Shown: positions 1-8,372 of the stretch, piece by piece
Layout: each line of letters starts with the position of its first letter
Numbering within the stretch: position 1 is the stretch's first letter
DNA from: Oscillospiraceae bacterium
GTDB taxonomy: Bacteria > Bacillota > Clostridia > Oscillospirales > Ruminococcaceae
Direction of reading: 5' to 3'
Assembly (NCBI GenBank): GCA_024695445.1
Contig: JAILIG010000083.1
Location: forward strand, 1 to 58,096
Length of the DNA stretch: 58,096 bases
Translations under genes and position numbers: made by a program
The notes under the pieces: model-generated
Seen by the model: only the letters and a program-made list of their open reading frames with translations
What the model was told of the DNA's origin: nothing
Database searches by the model: none

Positions 1-2420
1 GCGTTTTTGTCCGCCAGCACGAAATATGCCGTCAGGGATTCTGACCATTCCGCATAGCTGACGCCGGTGACGGGCTCAAAGATCTCCGCATATTCCTTCG
101 GCGTTACGAGAACGGCTGTGCAGTAATTAAAAAACTCGTCAGTATCCTGCATGGAAGCAGAATCCTTCATTCTCCACGAATACAGATGCTTTGCGGCCTC
201 GCTGTCCGCCTGCTCAAATTCCGCTTTGCCTTCGTTTTCTTTCAGTCGCATCGTAAAGATAAAATCTGCATGGACATCGGCAAAGAGCGGATCATCCGAG
301 AAGCGCTTCTCCGCCTCTTCGACCGTTTTGCCCTCAAACGTCAGGAAGTCGAGCCGGAAATCCGCCGTCTTGATGTCGTCCTTCGCCTTTGCATACACGC
401 CGCTCAAAAACAGCCCGATCATGCTGCCGAAGAAGAACAGGATGACGCCGACCGTCATCGTCACGACGGAGACGATGAAGCGTCTGCGCGTGCGGCGGAT
501 ATTCCGCACCGTGTAATGCCGGAGGAAGCCGGATGAGGTGCGCCGGAGCTTTGCCTTTTTCGGTGCCTGCGGCAGACCTTTTTCCTTTCGCGCCCGCTTT
601 TCCGCACGCTTTCTCGCACGCTCCTCCGGATCGCCGAAGAGGTCGCGGGTGAAGATGTTCTTTTTGCGGTTGCCCTTCAGGGTCGAACGCTTCGAGGCTT
701 CGAGCGGCGCATAAGTCCTTGCCGCCCACATCGAGGAGCCGTAAGCCGAGAAGAACACCGCCGACACCGCGATGACCGTGAAGATCAGCAGGAGCAGGGG
801 GCTTGCATGATAGACCGTGCCGAGGCCGAGGCCGTTCAGCGTATGCGCGGCGAGCTTTGCGCAGAGATAGGCCGCGAGCATACCGAGCGGGATCGCCGCG
901 ATGCAGTAGAACAGCGCCTCAAGGCAGACGAGTGCCGCGACCTGCCGGCGGGAGGCACCCATGATGCGGAGCGTCGCAAACTGCGCACGCCGCTCCTGCA
1001 CAGAGATCTCAAAGGCGTTGTCGATGACCATGCGCATCAGCAGCCAGAGCAGGAAGGTGACAATGACCACCGCGAGCAGCAGCGGGAATTTGAATTCCGC
1101 ATCGGTCAGCCAGTCGGCGATCGAATCGGTGTTGCGCAGTTCCAGCGAAAGCAGCTCCGTGTTGTAAAGCCGCTCCTTACCGAGAATCGGGTGCAGAACG
1201 GCATCCGACTCATTCGGATTCAGCCCGAGGTCACGGTAGAGCTGCAGCGCCGCATCGTCGAAATTGAGATCGGGGCGGAATGTCAGATAGGTGCTGGCAT
1301 TCATGCCCGCTGCCAGTGTGACCGGCATTGTGCCTGCCAGATTACCGTCATCGTCTGTATCTGTTTCCCATCTGACCAGATCGGAATTGATTTTGGTGAT
1401 ACCTTCCAGCACGCTGAGATCGGTGCCGAAGGAGAGGTACAGCTCATCGTCGCCGAAGCCGTAAATCCCGCGGAAGCCGTCCGGCACAAAGCCGCCGACC
1501 GTCAGCTTCAGCGTGCCGGACGGATAACGCTCGACATCGGAGAACTGAATGTTCGCAAAGCCGTATTCCTGTTTCATTGCATTGAGCTTGGATTTCTGCA
1601 GGATATACTCCTGTTCCTCAGTATCGCGGATACGCTCGCCGTCCTCAGCGTACCGGACCGGCTTTATCTCACGGAACAGCAGTGCCCCGGGGTGCTCGCT
1701 GAGCTCCTGCTCGTGCTGCTTCCGGATCGCTTCGACCTGCTCAGAATCGTCCGGAATCGTGCCGCTGGCGGGCGTGATCGTGATTTCGTAGGCATCGCCC
1801 TTCTTCCAGCCCTCAGCCTCCATGGACTTCGGCAGGAAGATCAGGTTCTCCTCACCGGTACACAGTTCGTCCGGAACCCGATAGGTTCCGACATACTGCG
1901 GGAGCAGCGAGCTGTCGCCCCACCCCTGCACGGTCCGGAAATTCTGCTGCTGTGCGGTTTTTCCGCCTGCGGTGACTTCAAAGTAGTGATATCTGCCGTC
2001 CGAAGGCGAACCGTTTCCGTTCCAGTACAGATCGCCGCTTTTGAACGAAAAGCTCTTGTCCACGGCGATATGTCCGTGTATCTGCGTACACATTTTCTCC
2101 TGAAGCTCGTTCAGTTCCTTCTGGAGCAGATCGTAGTCTTCATCGGTCAGCCCTTCGGGGTGGTTCCCGTCGCTGAGCAGTTCCTGCTCGCGGCGGTCCA
2201 TTTCGTTTTTGCAGTGCGTCTCAATGATCGGATCGGCGCACATTTCCCATTCGCCGGAGCGGTCGATCACATTCCGGATCATGGCGTTCCGCACGATGTC
2301 TGCCGCGCCCGCCAGCAGATTGAAGATGAACACCGCGAGCGTCACGCAGAGGAAGGTCAGCCATGTGCGGAGCTTCTGCCGGCGTATGTATTTCAGGGAA
2401 AGAGAAATCAGCTGCTTCAC
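1..2420 (-). CDS. MacB/FtsX-type ABC transporter permease (3' end beyond window)
   Basis: About 806 residues are visible and the C-terminus lies outside the window. A GTG start at 2420 overlaps the stop of the ATPase gene as GTGA, so the two genes look translationally coupled. The protein has an N-terminal membrane segment (about residues 20-42), then a large extracytoplasmic region of roughly 400 residues. A block of three membrane segments follows (one reads LLLAVVIVTFLLWLLMRM), then a basic cytoplasmic stretch, and a further membrane segment begins the second half. This one-plus-three arrangement, repeated, is that of FtsX/MacB permeases, which export peptides or lipids or transmit force rather than import sugars. 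Family assignment is firm from topology and from the adjacent ATPase; the substrate is unknown. Confidence 0.85.
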   Translation of the reverse strand, partial: MKQLISLSLKYIRRQKLRTWLTFLCVTLAVFIFNLLAGAADIVRNAMIRNVIDRSGEWEMCADPIIETHCKNEMDRREQELLSDGNHPEGLTDEDYDLLQKELNELQEKMCTQIHGHIAVDKSFSFKSGDLYWNGNGSPSDGRYHYFEVTAGGKTAQQQNFRTVQGWGDSSLLPQYVGTYRVPDELCTGEENLIFLPKSMEAEGWKKGDAYEITITPASGTIPDDSEQVEAIRKQHEQELSEHPGALLFREIKPVRYAEDGERIRDTEEQEYILQKSKLNAMKQEYGFANIQFSDVERYPSGTLKLTVGGFVPDGFRGIYGFGDDELYLSFGTDLSVLEGITKINSDLVRWETDTDDDGNLAGTMPVTLAAGMNASTYLTFRPDLNFDDAALQLYRDLGLNPNESDAVLHPILGKERLYNTELLSLELRNTDSIADWLTDAEFKFPLLLAVVIVTFLLWLLMRMVIDNAFEISVQERRAQFATLRIMGASRRQVAALVCLEALFYCIAAIPLGMLAAYLCAKLAAHTLNGLGLGTVYHASPLLLLIFTVIAVSAVFFSAYGSSMWAARTYAPLEASKRSTLKGNRKKNIFTRDLFGDPEERARKRAEKRARKEKGLPQAPKKAKLRRTSSGFLRHYTVRNIRRTRRRFIVSVVTMTVGVILFFFGSMIGLFLSGVYAKAKDDIKTADFRLDFLTFEGKTVEEAEKRFSDDPLFADVHADFIFTMRLKENEGKAEFEQADSEAAKHLYSWRMKDSASMQDTDEFFNYCTAVLVTPKEYAEIFEPVTGVSYAEWSESLTAYFVLADKN

Positions 2421-3115
2421 GGTGCGCTCACCCCGTTCTCCAGTCTGGTCAGGACGCCGTCGCGCATCCGGTAGACGACATCCGCCTGCGCTGCAATCGT
2501 CAGGTCATGCGTGATGAGCAGCAGCCCCTGATTATATTTTTTCACGGATTCCTTCAGAATGCTGATGATCTCGCGGGAGTTTTTCGTGTCGAGGTTTCCG
2601 GTCGGCTCGTCCGCCAGAATGATCTCCGGTTTGTGAATCAGGGCACGCACAAAGGCTGCCCGCTGCTGCTGTCCGCCGGAGAGCTCGTGCGGGAAGTTCC
2701 GGCGCTTCGATTCCAGACCGGTCATGCGCAGCAGCTCGCCCAGATATTCATAATCCGGCTCGGTGCTGTCGAGATTCAGCGGCAGCACGATGTTCTCCTC
2801 AACCGTCAGGACGGGAATCAGATTGTAATTCTGGAAGATGAAGCCGATCTTGCGGCGGCGGTAGACAGAAAGGGCATCGTCCGAGCCCTGCGTGATGTCC
2901 TCGCCGTCCACGAGCACCTCTCCCTCGTCCGGCCTGAGCAGCGAGCCGACGACATTGAGCAGCGTCGTCTTTCCGCTGCCGCTCTCGCCCGTCACAGCCG
3001 CAAACATTCCTTTATCGAGTGTGAAGCTGACATCATTCAGCGCCCTGACCGCCGTGTTGCCGCTGCCGAAGGTCTTGCTGAGATGCCGCACCTCCATAAT
3101 ATGCTGTTGTTCCAT
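2417..3115 (-). CDS. ABC transporter ATP-binding protein, MacB/LolD type
   Basis: A 232-residue ATPase with Walker A GESGSGKT at residues 43-50, ABC signature LSGGQQQR at 145-152 and Walker B IILADE at 165-170 followed by PTGNLD, the hallmark of the LolD/MacB/FtsE subfamily. It should energise the FtsX-type permease encoded immediately downstream, with which it overlaps by four bases. The ATG at 3115 is preceded by a strong GAAGGAGG ribosome site. No solute-binding protein is present, consistent with an export or mechanotransmission role. Two-component systems often control such pairs in Firmicutes, but none is visible here. The substrate cannot be deduced. Confidence 0.93.
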   Translation of the reverse strand: MEQQHIMEVRHLSKTFGSGNTAVRALNDVSFTLDKGMFAAVTGESGSGKTTLLNVVGSLLRPDEGEVLVDGEDITQGSDDALSVYRRRKIGFIFQNYNLIPVLTVEENIVLPLNLDSTEPDYEYLGELLRMTGLESKRRNFPHELSGGQQQRAAFVRALIHKPEIILADEPTGNLDTKNSREIISILKESVKKYNQGLLLITHDLTIAAQADVVYRMRDGVLTRLENGVSAP

Positions 3116-3245
3116 TGTGGTTCCTCCTTCTCACCTGTCCGGAAGCGGCGGCGTGTCCGTGCCGTCCGTTTCCCTTTGTCCTGATTGTAACACAGAAATC
3201 TTACGCGAAAGTGACAGCGCCGGAGAAAGGAAAAAAACTGTCCGA

Positions 3246-3277
3246 CTGCACAAAAACTGCCCCGTCGCTTTGTGCAG
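3246..3277. promoter_or_regulatory. Inverted repeat upstream of the serpin promoter
   Basis: CTGCACAAA at 3246-3254 is matched by its exact reverse complement at 3269-3277, with a 14-nt centre. It lies 25 bp upstream of the -35 element of the serpin promoter, in the intergenic region shared with the divergent ABC genes. It could be a repressor or activator operator. A terminator is unlikely because no gene ends here. Role inferred only from position and symmetry. Confidence 0.4.
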
Positions 3278-3301
3278 TTTCACGATTTGTCCTGTCAACT
3301 G

Positions 3302-3330
3302 TTGGAATCCTGCGAAAAATCCCGTATAAT
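3302..3330 (+). promoter_or_regulatory. Promoter of the serpin cluster
   Basis: TTGGAA at 3302-3307 and TATAAT at 3325-3330 are separated by 17 bp. Transcription would start near 3337, giving a leader of about 60 nt before the first serpin. A perfect -10 at ideal spacing makes this a credible vegetative sigma-factor promoter. Confidence 0.65.
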
Positions 3331-3395
3331 GGAATGGAAGACAGTTCCGCTTCCGGCCGCCATCCGGCAAAAACACAGATCGGGGAGGAAATCTT

Positions 3396-4952
3396 ATGAA
3401 ATTCCGGAAAATCACCGCAATACTGTCTGCACTGACACTTCTGACCGGCAGCCTGTCGGGGCTGCCTGTTTCTGCCGCGGCCAAGGGCTCCGGCGACATT
3501 GACGAAAACGGCGCCGTCCAGATCGCAGATGCCATTTTACTGGCGCGCTGGATTGCCGAGGACGATGACATCACCGTCACGGCACAGGGGCTCGCAAACG
3601 CCGACATGAACGGCGACGAGCTGGTCAATCCCGATGACGCGGCCGCGCTGCTTTCAGCCCTCGCCGGTACAAATACGGCACCGCCCGCCGAAATGCGCTC
3701 GGTCGATCTGCTCGCCGATGTGCAGCCCGGAAAAGCGGAAACGCTGGATCCGACTGCGGCGGCCTTCCGCAGCGCACAGGCAAAGTTCTCGGCCGACCTG
3801 CTCCGGACGGTGCAGGAAAAGGAAGTGAACAAGAATGCGAACCTGCTGGTCTCTCCGGTCTCCGTCTCGCTGGCGCTCGGCATGACCATGAACGGTGCCA
3901 AGGGGCAGACGCTCGAAGAAATGCAGAAGGTGCTGGGCGACACGCTGACCGCCGATGAGCTGAACGCCTATTACGCGGGCTGGTCGCAGCGGCTCTTGAA
4001 ATCGAACCCCATAGAATACTATAAGTATGACGAGAACTACCTCTGCAGCCTCGTCACGGAGGACAGTATGCCGGTCACGCTGGCAAATGCGATCTGGATC
4101 AAGGAAAACGAGGATCAGATTCATGTGCCGGAGCGGTTTTTGCAGACGACAAAGGACTACTACCACGCGGCGGCCTACAAAGCGCCGTTTGACAATTCCA
4201 CCGTCGATGATGTCAATGACTGGTGCGACGAAAATACGCATCACATGATTCCGAAGGTGCTCGACTATTCCGATATCGGCAGAGAGACCGTCATGCTGCT
4301 CGCCAACGCCCTGACCTTTGAGGATGTCTGGGCAACACAGTATGAGTCCGCTTCCGTCGGGGACGGCGAATTTCACGCAGTCACCGGCGAAACCCTCGAT
4401 GTGAAGATGATGTACGGCGAAGAGGGAACCTACCTGAACGACGGCAGGGCGACCGGCTTCATCAAGCCTTACCGCGATCCGCGCTACTGCTTCGCAGCCG
4501 TGCTGCCGAACGAGGATATTTCGCTCGACGACTATGTCGCCGACCTTGACGGCGAAGCACTGAACAAGCTGCTCGGCAGCGCACAGCGCGAGAAGGTGCA
4601 AACCGCGATGCCGAAATTCAGCTTTGACTACTCCGCCAAGCTGGAAGACACGCTGAAGGAGCTCGGAATGCCGACAGCCTTCACGAGAGGCATGGCGAAC
4701 TTCACCGGCCTGAATGATGCGCCGGAAATGGCCACCTCGATTGACCAGGTCATCCACAAGACCTTTATTGATGTCAGCGAATCCGGCACAAAGGCCGCTG
4801 CCGTCACCGTTGTGACGATGAGAGCGGAAGGCGTTGCGCCGATCGAGCCGGAAATGAAATATGTCACGCTCGACCGCCCGTTCCTGTTCATGATTCTGGA
4901 CACGGAAACGAACCTGCCGATTTTCCTCGGCACGGTCAAGGACATTCAGTAA
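3396..4952 (+). CDS. Dockerin-serpin 1 (secreted protease inhibitor)
   Basis: 518 residues. A signal peptide (1-28) is followed by a dockerin (about 33-91) whose two calcium loops read DIDENGAVQIAD and DMNGDELVNPDD, then by a full serpin domain. Serpin landmarks are NLLVSPVSVSLALGMTMNGA, the hinge GTKAAAVT (from residue 464) and the signature DRPFLFMI near 493. Serpins trap target proteases covalently through a cleaved reactive loop; the dockerin would attach the inhibitor to a cohesin on a cellulosome scaffold. Counting the hinge Gly as P15 places P1 at Glu478 and P1' at Gly479, an inference that assumes canonical loop length. The gene has its own promoter and RBS (GGGGAGG) and heads a run of five paralogues. 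Confidence 0.93.
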   Translation: MKFRKITAILSALTLLTGSLSGLPVSAAAKGSGDIDENGAVQIADAILLARWIAEDDDITVTAQGLANADMNGDELVNPDDAAALLSALAGTNTAPPAEMRSVDLLADVQPGKAETLDPTAAAFRSAQAKFSADLLRTVQEKEVNKNANLLVSPVSVSLALGMTMNGAKGQTLEEMQKVLGDTLTADELNAYYAGWSQRLLKSNPIEYYKYDENYLCSLVTEDSMPVTLANAIWIKENEDQIHVPERFLQTTKDYYHAAAYKAPFDNSTVDDVNDWCDENTHHMIPKVLDYSDIGRETVMLLANALTFEDVWATQYESASVGDGEFHAVTGETLDVKMMYGEEGTYLNDGRATGFIKPYRDPRYCFAAVLPNEDISLDDYVADLDGEALNKLLGSAQREKVQTAMPKFSFDYSAKLEDTLKELGMPTAFTRGMANFTGLNDAPEMATSIDQVIHKTFIDVSESGTKAAAVTVVTMRAEGVAPIEPEMKYVTLDRPFLFMILDTETNLPIFLGTVKDIQ

Positions 4953-4976
4953 GCGGAAAGCAAGGAGGATCTGATT

Positions 4977-6545
4977 ATGAAATGCAGAAAGATTATCGCA
5001 GTCCTGTCCGCACTGACGATGCTGACAAGCGGCATGGCCGGCTTTTCCGCGTCCGCCGCGGCCAAGGGCTCCGGCGACATTGACGAAAACGGTGCGGTGC
5101 AGATCGCAGACGCCATTTTACTGGCACGCTGGATTGCCGAGGACGATGACATCACTGTCACAACGCAGGGCCTTGCAAACGCCGACATGAACGGCGACGA
5201 GCTGGTCAATCCCGATGACGCCGCAGAGCTGCTCTCCTGGCTCGCCGGCACAACGAATACGGCACCGCCCTCCGAGGGGCGCTCGGTCGATCTGCTCGCC
5301 GGCATCACGGCGGGAAAAGCGACGAAGTACGATCCGGCAGAGTCCGACTTCCGCAGCGCACAGACCAGGTTCTCGGCCGATCTGCTCCGGCAGGTTCAGG
5401 GAGCCGAGCCGGACAAGGACAAGAATCTGCTCGTCTCGCCGCTCTCCGTCTCGCTGGCGCTCGGCATGACCATGAACGGCGCCAAGGGGCAGACGCTCGA
5501 AGAAATGCAGAAGGTGCTGGGCGACAACCTGACCGCCGCGCAGCTGAACGGCTACTATGCAGGCTGGTCCGACCACCTGCTCAGCAAGCGGGAGATCACC
5601 TACTGGGGCGAGGACGAACACGGCTATCTGGACCGGATCACCAAGGATTCTGCGCCGGTCACGCTGGCAAACGCAATCTGGATCCGCAACAATGAGCAGA
5701 TGATCCATGTGCCGGTTCCGTTCCTCCAGACGGTCACCGACTACTATCATGCGGGCGCCTACAAGGCTCCGTTCGATGAGACCACCGTCGAAGACATCAA
5801 CGGCTGGTGCGACGAAAACACGCATCACATGATTCCGAAGGTCATCAACCAGCTCAGCGAAGACGCTGTGATGGTGCTGGCCAATGCCCTGACCTTTGAG
5901 GATGTCTGGGATGAGCCCTATGAGGAATACGATGTCATGGACGGAAAATTCACGGCGTCAAACGGCGAGATCCGCGATGTGAAGATGCTGTGCGACGGCG
6001 AGGGAATCTATCTGAACGACGGCAAGGCGACCGGCTTCATCAAGCCTTACCGCGATCCGCGCTACTGCTTCGCGGCGGTGCTGCCGAACGAGGACATTCC
6101 GCTCGACGAATACATCGCAGGACTTGACGGCGAAGCCCTGACCAAGCTGCTCGATTCCAAAGAAAGATGCGAGGTCATCACGAAAATGCCGAAGTTCAGC
6201 TATGACTACTCCGTCACACTGAACAGTGTGCTGGCGGAACTCGGTATGCCGACTGCATTTGCCGACGGTGCAGCGGACTTCACCGGCCTGAACGACGCCG
6301 AGGGCATGGACACCTGGATCAGTCAGGTACTCCACAAGACGCACATCGAGCTGTGCGAATCCGGCACAAAGGCTGCTGCCGTCACGGTCGTCATGATGGA
6401 GGCCGGCGCAGTCATGAATCCGCCGGATAAGCCGGAGCCGAAGGTCGTCAAGCTGGAGCGTCCGTTCCTGTTCATGATTCTGGACAGAGAGACGAATCTG
6501 CCGATCTTCCTCGGCACGGTGAAGGACATCGCGCCGGAACAGTAA
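4977..6545 (+). CDS. Dockerin-serpin 2 (secreted protease inhibitor)
   Basis: 522 residues with the same plan as its upstream neighbour: signal peptide, N-terminal dockerin nearly identical in sequence, then serpin. The hinge GTKAAAVT starts at residue 463 and the predicted P1-P1' is Gly477-Ala478. The loop after the hinge runs VVMMEAGAVMNPPDKPEP, longer and more proline-rich than in the other copies. The signature reads ERPFLFMI. It lies only 24 bp after serpin 1 with its own AAGGAGG site, so it is co-transcribed. Small residues at P1 would suit elastase- or subtilisin-like targets; this is inference. A hairpin follows the stop codon. Confidence 0.93.
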   Translation: MKCRKIIAVLSALTMLTSGMAGFSASAAAKGSGDIDENGAVQIADAILLARWIAEDDDITVTTQGLANADMNGDELVNPDDAAELLSWLAGTTNTAPPSEGRSVDLLAGITAGKATKYDPAESDFRSAQTRFSADLLRQVQGAEPDKDKNLLVSPLSVSLALGMTMNGAKGQTLEEMQKVLGDNLTAAQLNGYYAGWSDHLLSKREITYWGEDEHGYLDRITKDSAPVTLANAIWIRNNEQMIHVPVPFLQTVTDYYHAGAYKAPFDETTVEDINGWCDENTHHMIPKVINQLSEDAVMVLANALTFEDVWDEPYEEYDVMDGKFTASNGEIRDVKMLCDGEGIYLNDGKATGFIKPYRDPRYCFAAVLPNEDIPLDEYIAGLDGEALTKLLDSKERCEVITKMPKFSYDYSVTLNSVLAELGMPTAFADGAADFTGLNDAEGMDTWISQVLHKTHIELCESGTKAAAVTVVMMEAGAVMNPPDKPEPKVVKLERPFLFMILDRETNLPIFLGTVKDIAPEQ

Positions 6546-6637
6546 GGAAATCAGACCGTACAGCGGGGGCATCCGTCCCCGCTGGGAGTCTTTCTTCAAA
6601 AAAGCACAAAAACGAAATATGCAAGGAGGAAATCACC
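6546..6637 (+). repeat. Duplicated inter-serpin spacer, copy 1, with hairpin
   Basis: This 92-bp spacer has a close copy at 8279-8372. Both begin GGAAATCAGAC and end GCAAGGAGGAAATCACC next to the following start codon. Copy 1 holds a perfect 8-bp stem (6561-6568 with 6577-6584), which may act as an intercistronic attenuator or RNA-stability element. The repeat shows that serpin genes 3 and 4 multiplied together with their leader. Confidence 0.7.
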
Positions 6638-8278
6638 ATGAAATGCAAAAAGATCATCGCAGTTCTGTCCGCACTGACCATGCTGACAGGCAGTCTGACC
6701 GGACTTTCCGCATCTGCCGCTGCCAAAGGCTCCGGCGACATTGACGAAAACGGTGCGGTCCAGATCGCAGACGCGATTCTGCTGGCGCGCTGGATCGCAG
6801 AGGACGATGATATCACTGTCACGACGCAGGGCCTTGCAAACGCTGACATGAACGGCGACGACGCAGTCGATTCCGGTGACGCGGCAGCGCTGCTCTGCAC
6901 CCTCGCCGGCACGGATACGGCGCAGCCCGCAGAGGGGCGCTCGGTCGATCTGCTCGCCGGCCTGACCGCAGGAGAGGCTGAAAAAGCCGCGCCGGATGCG
7001 TCCTTCTGCAAGGCACAGGCGGCATTCTCCGCAAATCTGTTCCGCACAGTCGCTGCCGAAGAGCCGGACAAGGACAAGAATCTGCTGGTCTCGCCGCTCT
7101 CCGTCTCGCTGGCGCTCGGCATGACCATGAACGGCGCAAAGGGAGATACGCTCGCCGAAATGGAGAAGGTGCTGGGCGATACCCTGACCGCCGACGAACT
7201 CAATCAGTTCTATGCCGCATGGGCAGGGATTTTGCAGGAAGCAAAGGAAATCTACTACTACAGCAACGGTCTGGAATACACCGGTGACGAGATCGAAGAC
7301 GCGATCACCGATATGTTTAAGTATGCCGAGAACGATCGCCATGGCTGGGCGGGACCGAACGGTTCCAATCATCTGGTCACGGAGCAGTCGCAGCCGATTA
7401 CGATTGCAGACGCGATCTGGGTACGCGACGACCCGATGATGATTCAGGTGCCGCAGTCCTTTTTGCAGAAGGCCGCCGATTACTACGGCGCAGGCGCCTA
7501 CAAGGCACCGTTCGATAAGACCACCGTTGAGGACATCAACGCCTGGGTTTCCGAGAAGACGCATGAGATGATTCCGGAGATCATCGAAAAGCTGGGGAGC
7601 GACGATGTCATGGTGCTGGTCAATGCACTGACCTTTGAGTGCCTGTGGCAGGACACCTACGCGAGCTACGATGTCCGCAGCGGCAAGTTCAACGCCTCGA
7701 ACGGCGAGGTCCGCGATGTGAAGATGATGTACGGCAAGGAGTATGCCTATCTCAACGACGGCAAGGCGACCGGCTTTATCAAGAATTACAAGGATGAGCG
7801 GTATTCCTTTGCGGCCGTGCTGCCGAACGAAGATGTTTCGCTGGACGATTACATTGCAGCCCTTGACGGCGAGGGACTGACAAAGCTCCTGAGCTCCAGG
7901 GCGAACTGTGATGTCGCATCCGTCATGCCGAAGTTCAGCTTCCGGTATGATGCCAGCCTCAAAGATACCCTGAAGGCACTCGGTATGCCGACAGCCTTCG
8001 GCGAGGGCGAGACCGACGCAGACTTCACCGGCCTGAACGAAGTCCCAAATGCCGACACCTACATCAGCGATGTGCTGCACAAGACCTTTATTGATGTCAG
8101 CGAGACCGGTACCAAGGCCGCTGCCGTCACCGCCGTCATCATGACGAACGAGAGCGCCGTCATGGATCCGCCGAAGCAGATTGTTCTGGACCGCCCGTTC
8201 CTCTTCATGATTCTCGACAACGGAACCAATCTGCCGCTCTTCATCGGCGCGGTAAAGGACATCGAACCGGAACAGTAA
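6638..8278 (+). CDS. Dockerin-serpin 3 (secreted protease inhibitor)
   Basis: 546 residues, the longest serpin body of the first four. The signal peptide and dockerin match the other copies. An insertion of about 25-30 residues rich in Tyr, Asp and Glu sits between the early serpin helices and the NAIW-equivalent segment (here DAIWVRDDP). The hinge GTKAAAVT begins at residue 491 and the predicted P1-P1' is Glu505-Ser506 within MTNESAVMDPP. The signature is DRPFLFMI. A Glu at P1 would point to a glutamyl-endopeptidase-like target if loop length is canonical. Good RBS (AAGGAGG). The insertion could be an exosite or could alter docking of the protease. Confidence 0.93.
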   Translation: MKCKKIIAVLSALTMLTGSLTGLSASAAAKGSGDIDENGAVQIADAILLARWIAEDDDITVTTQGLANADMNGDDAVDSGDAAALLCTLAGTDTAQPAEGRSVDLLAGLTAGEAEKAAPDASFCKAQAAFSANLFRTVAAEEPDKDKNLLVSPLSVSLALGMTMNGAKGDTLAEMEKVLGDTLTADELNQFYAAWAGILQEAKEIYYYSNGLEYTGDEIEDAITDMFKYAENDRHGWAGPNGSNHLVTEQSQPITIADAIWVRDDPMMIQVPQSFLQKAADYYGAGAYKAPFDKTTVEDINAWVSEKTHEMIPEIIEKLGSDDVMVLVNALTFECLWQDTYASYDVRSGKFNASNGEVRDVKMMYGKEYAYLNDGKATGFIKNYKDERYSFAAVLPNEDVSLDDYIAALDGEGLTKLLSSRANCDVASVMPKFSFRYDASLKDTLKALGMPTAFGEGETDADFTGLNEVPNADTYISDVLHKTFIDVSETGTKAAAVTAVIMTNESAVMDPPKQIVLDRPFLFMILDNGTNLPLFIGAVKDIEPEQ

Positions 8279-8372
8279 GGAAATCAGACTGTGCAGCGGG
8301 GCGCATCCGTCTCCGCCGGGAGTCTTTCTTCGGAAGAACACAAAAGCCAGACTATGCAAGGAGGAAATCACC
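8279..8372 (+). repeat. Duplicated inter-serpin spacer, copy 2
   Basis: Near copy of 6546-6637, including the ends and the AAGGAGG site. The central hairpin is partly degraded: GCGGGG at 8296-8301 still pairs with CTCCGC at 8311-8316 with one wobble. A second small inverted repeat, TTCTT/AAGAA, follows. Confidence 0.65.

Noticed and set aside
807..2474. Long plus-strand frame of 555 codons over the ABC permease
   Set aside because: It is antisense to a clear FtsX-type permease, has shadow-type composition (many Arg, His and Gln) and no domain or ribosome site.
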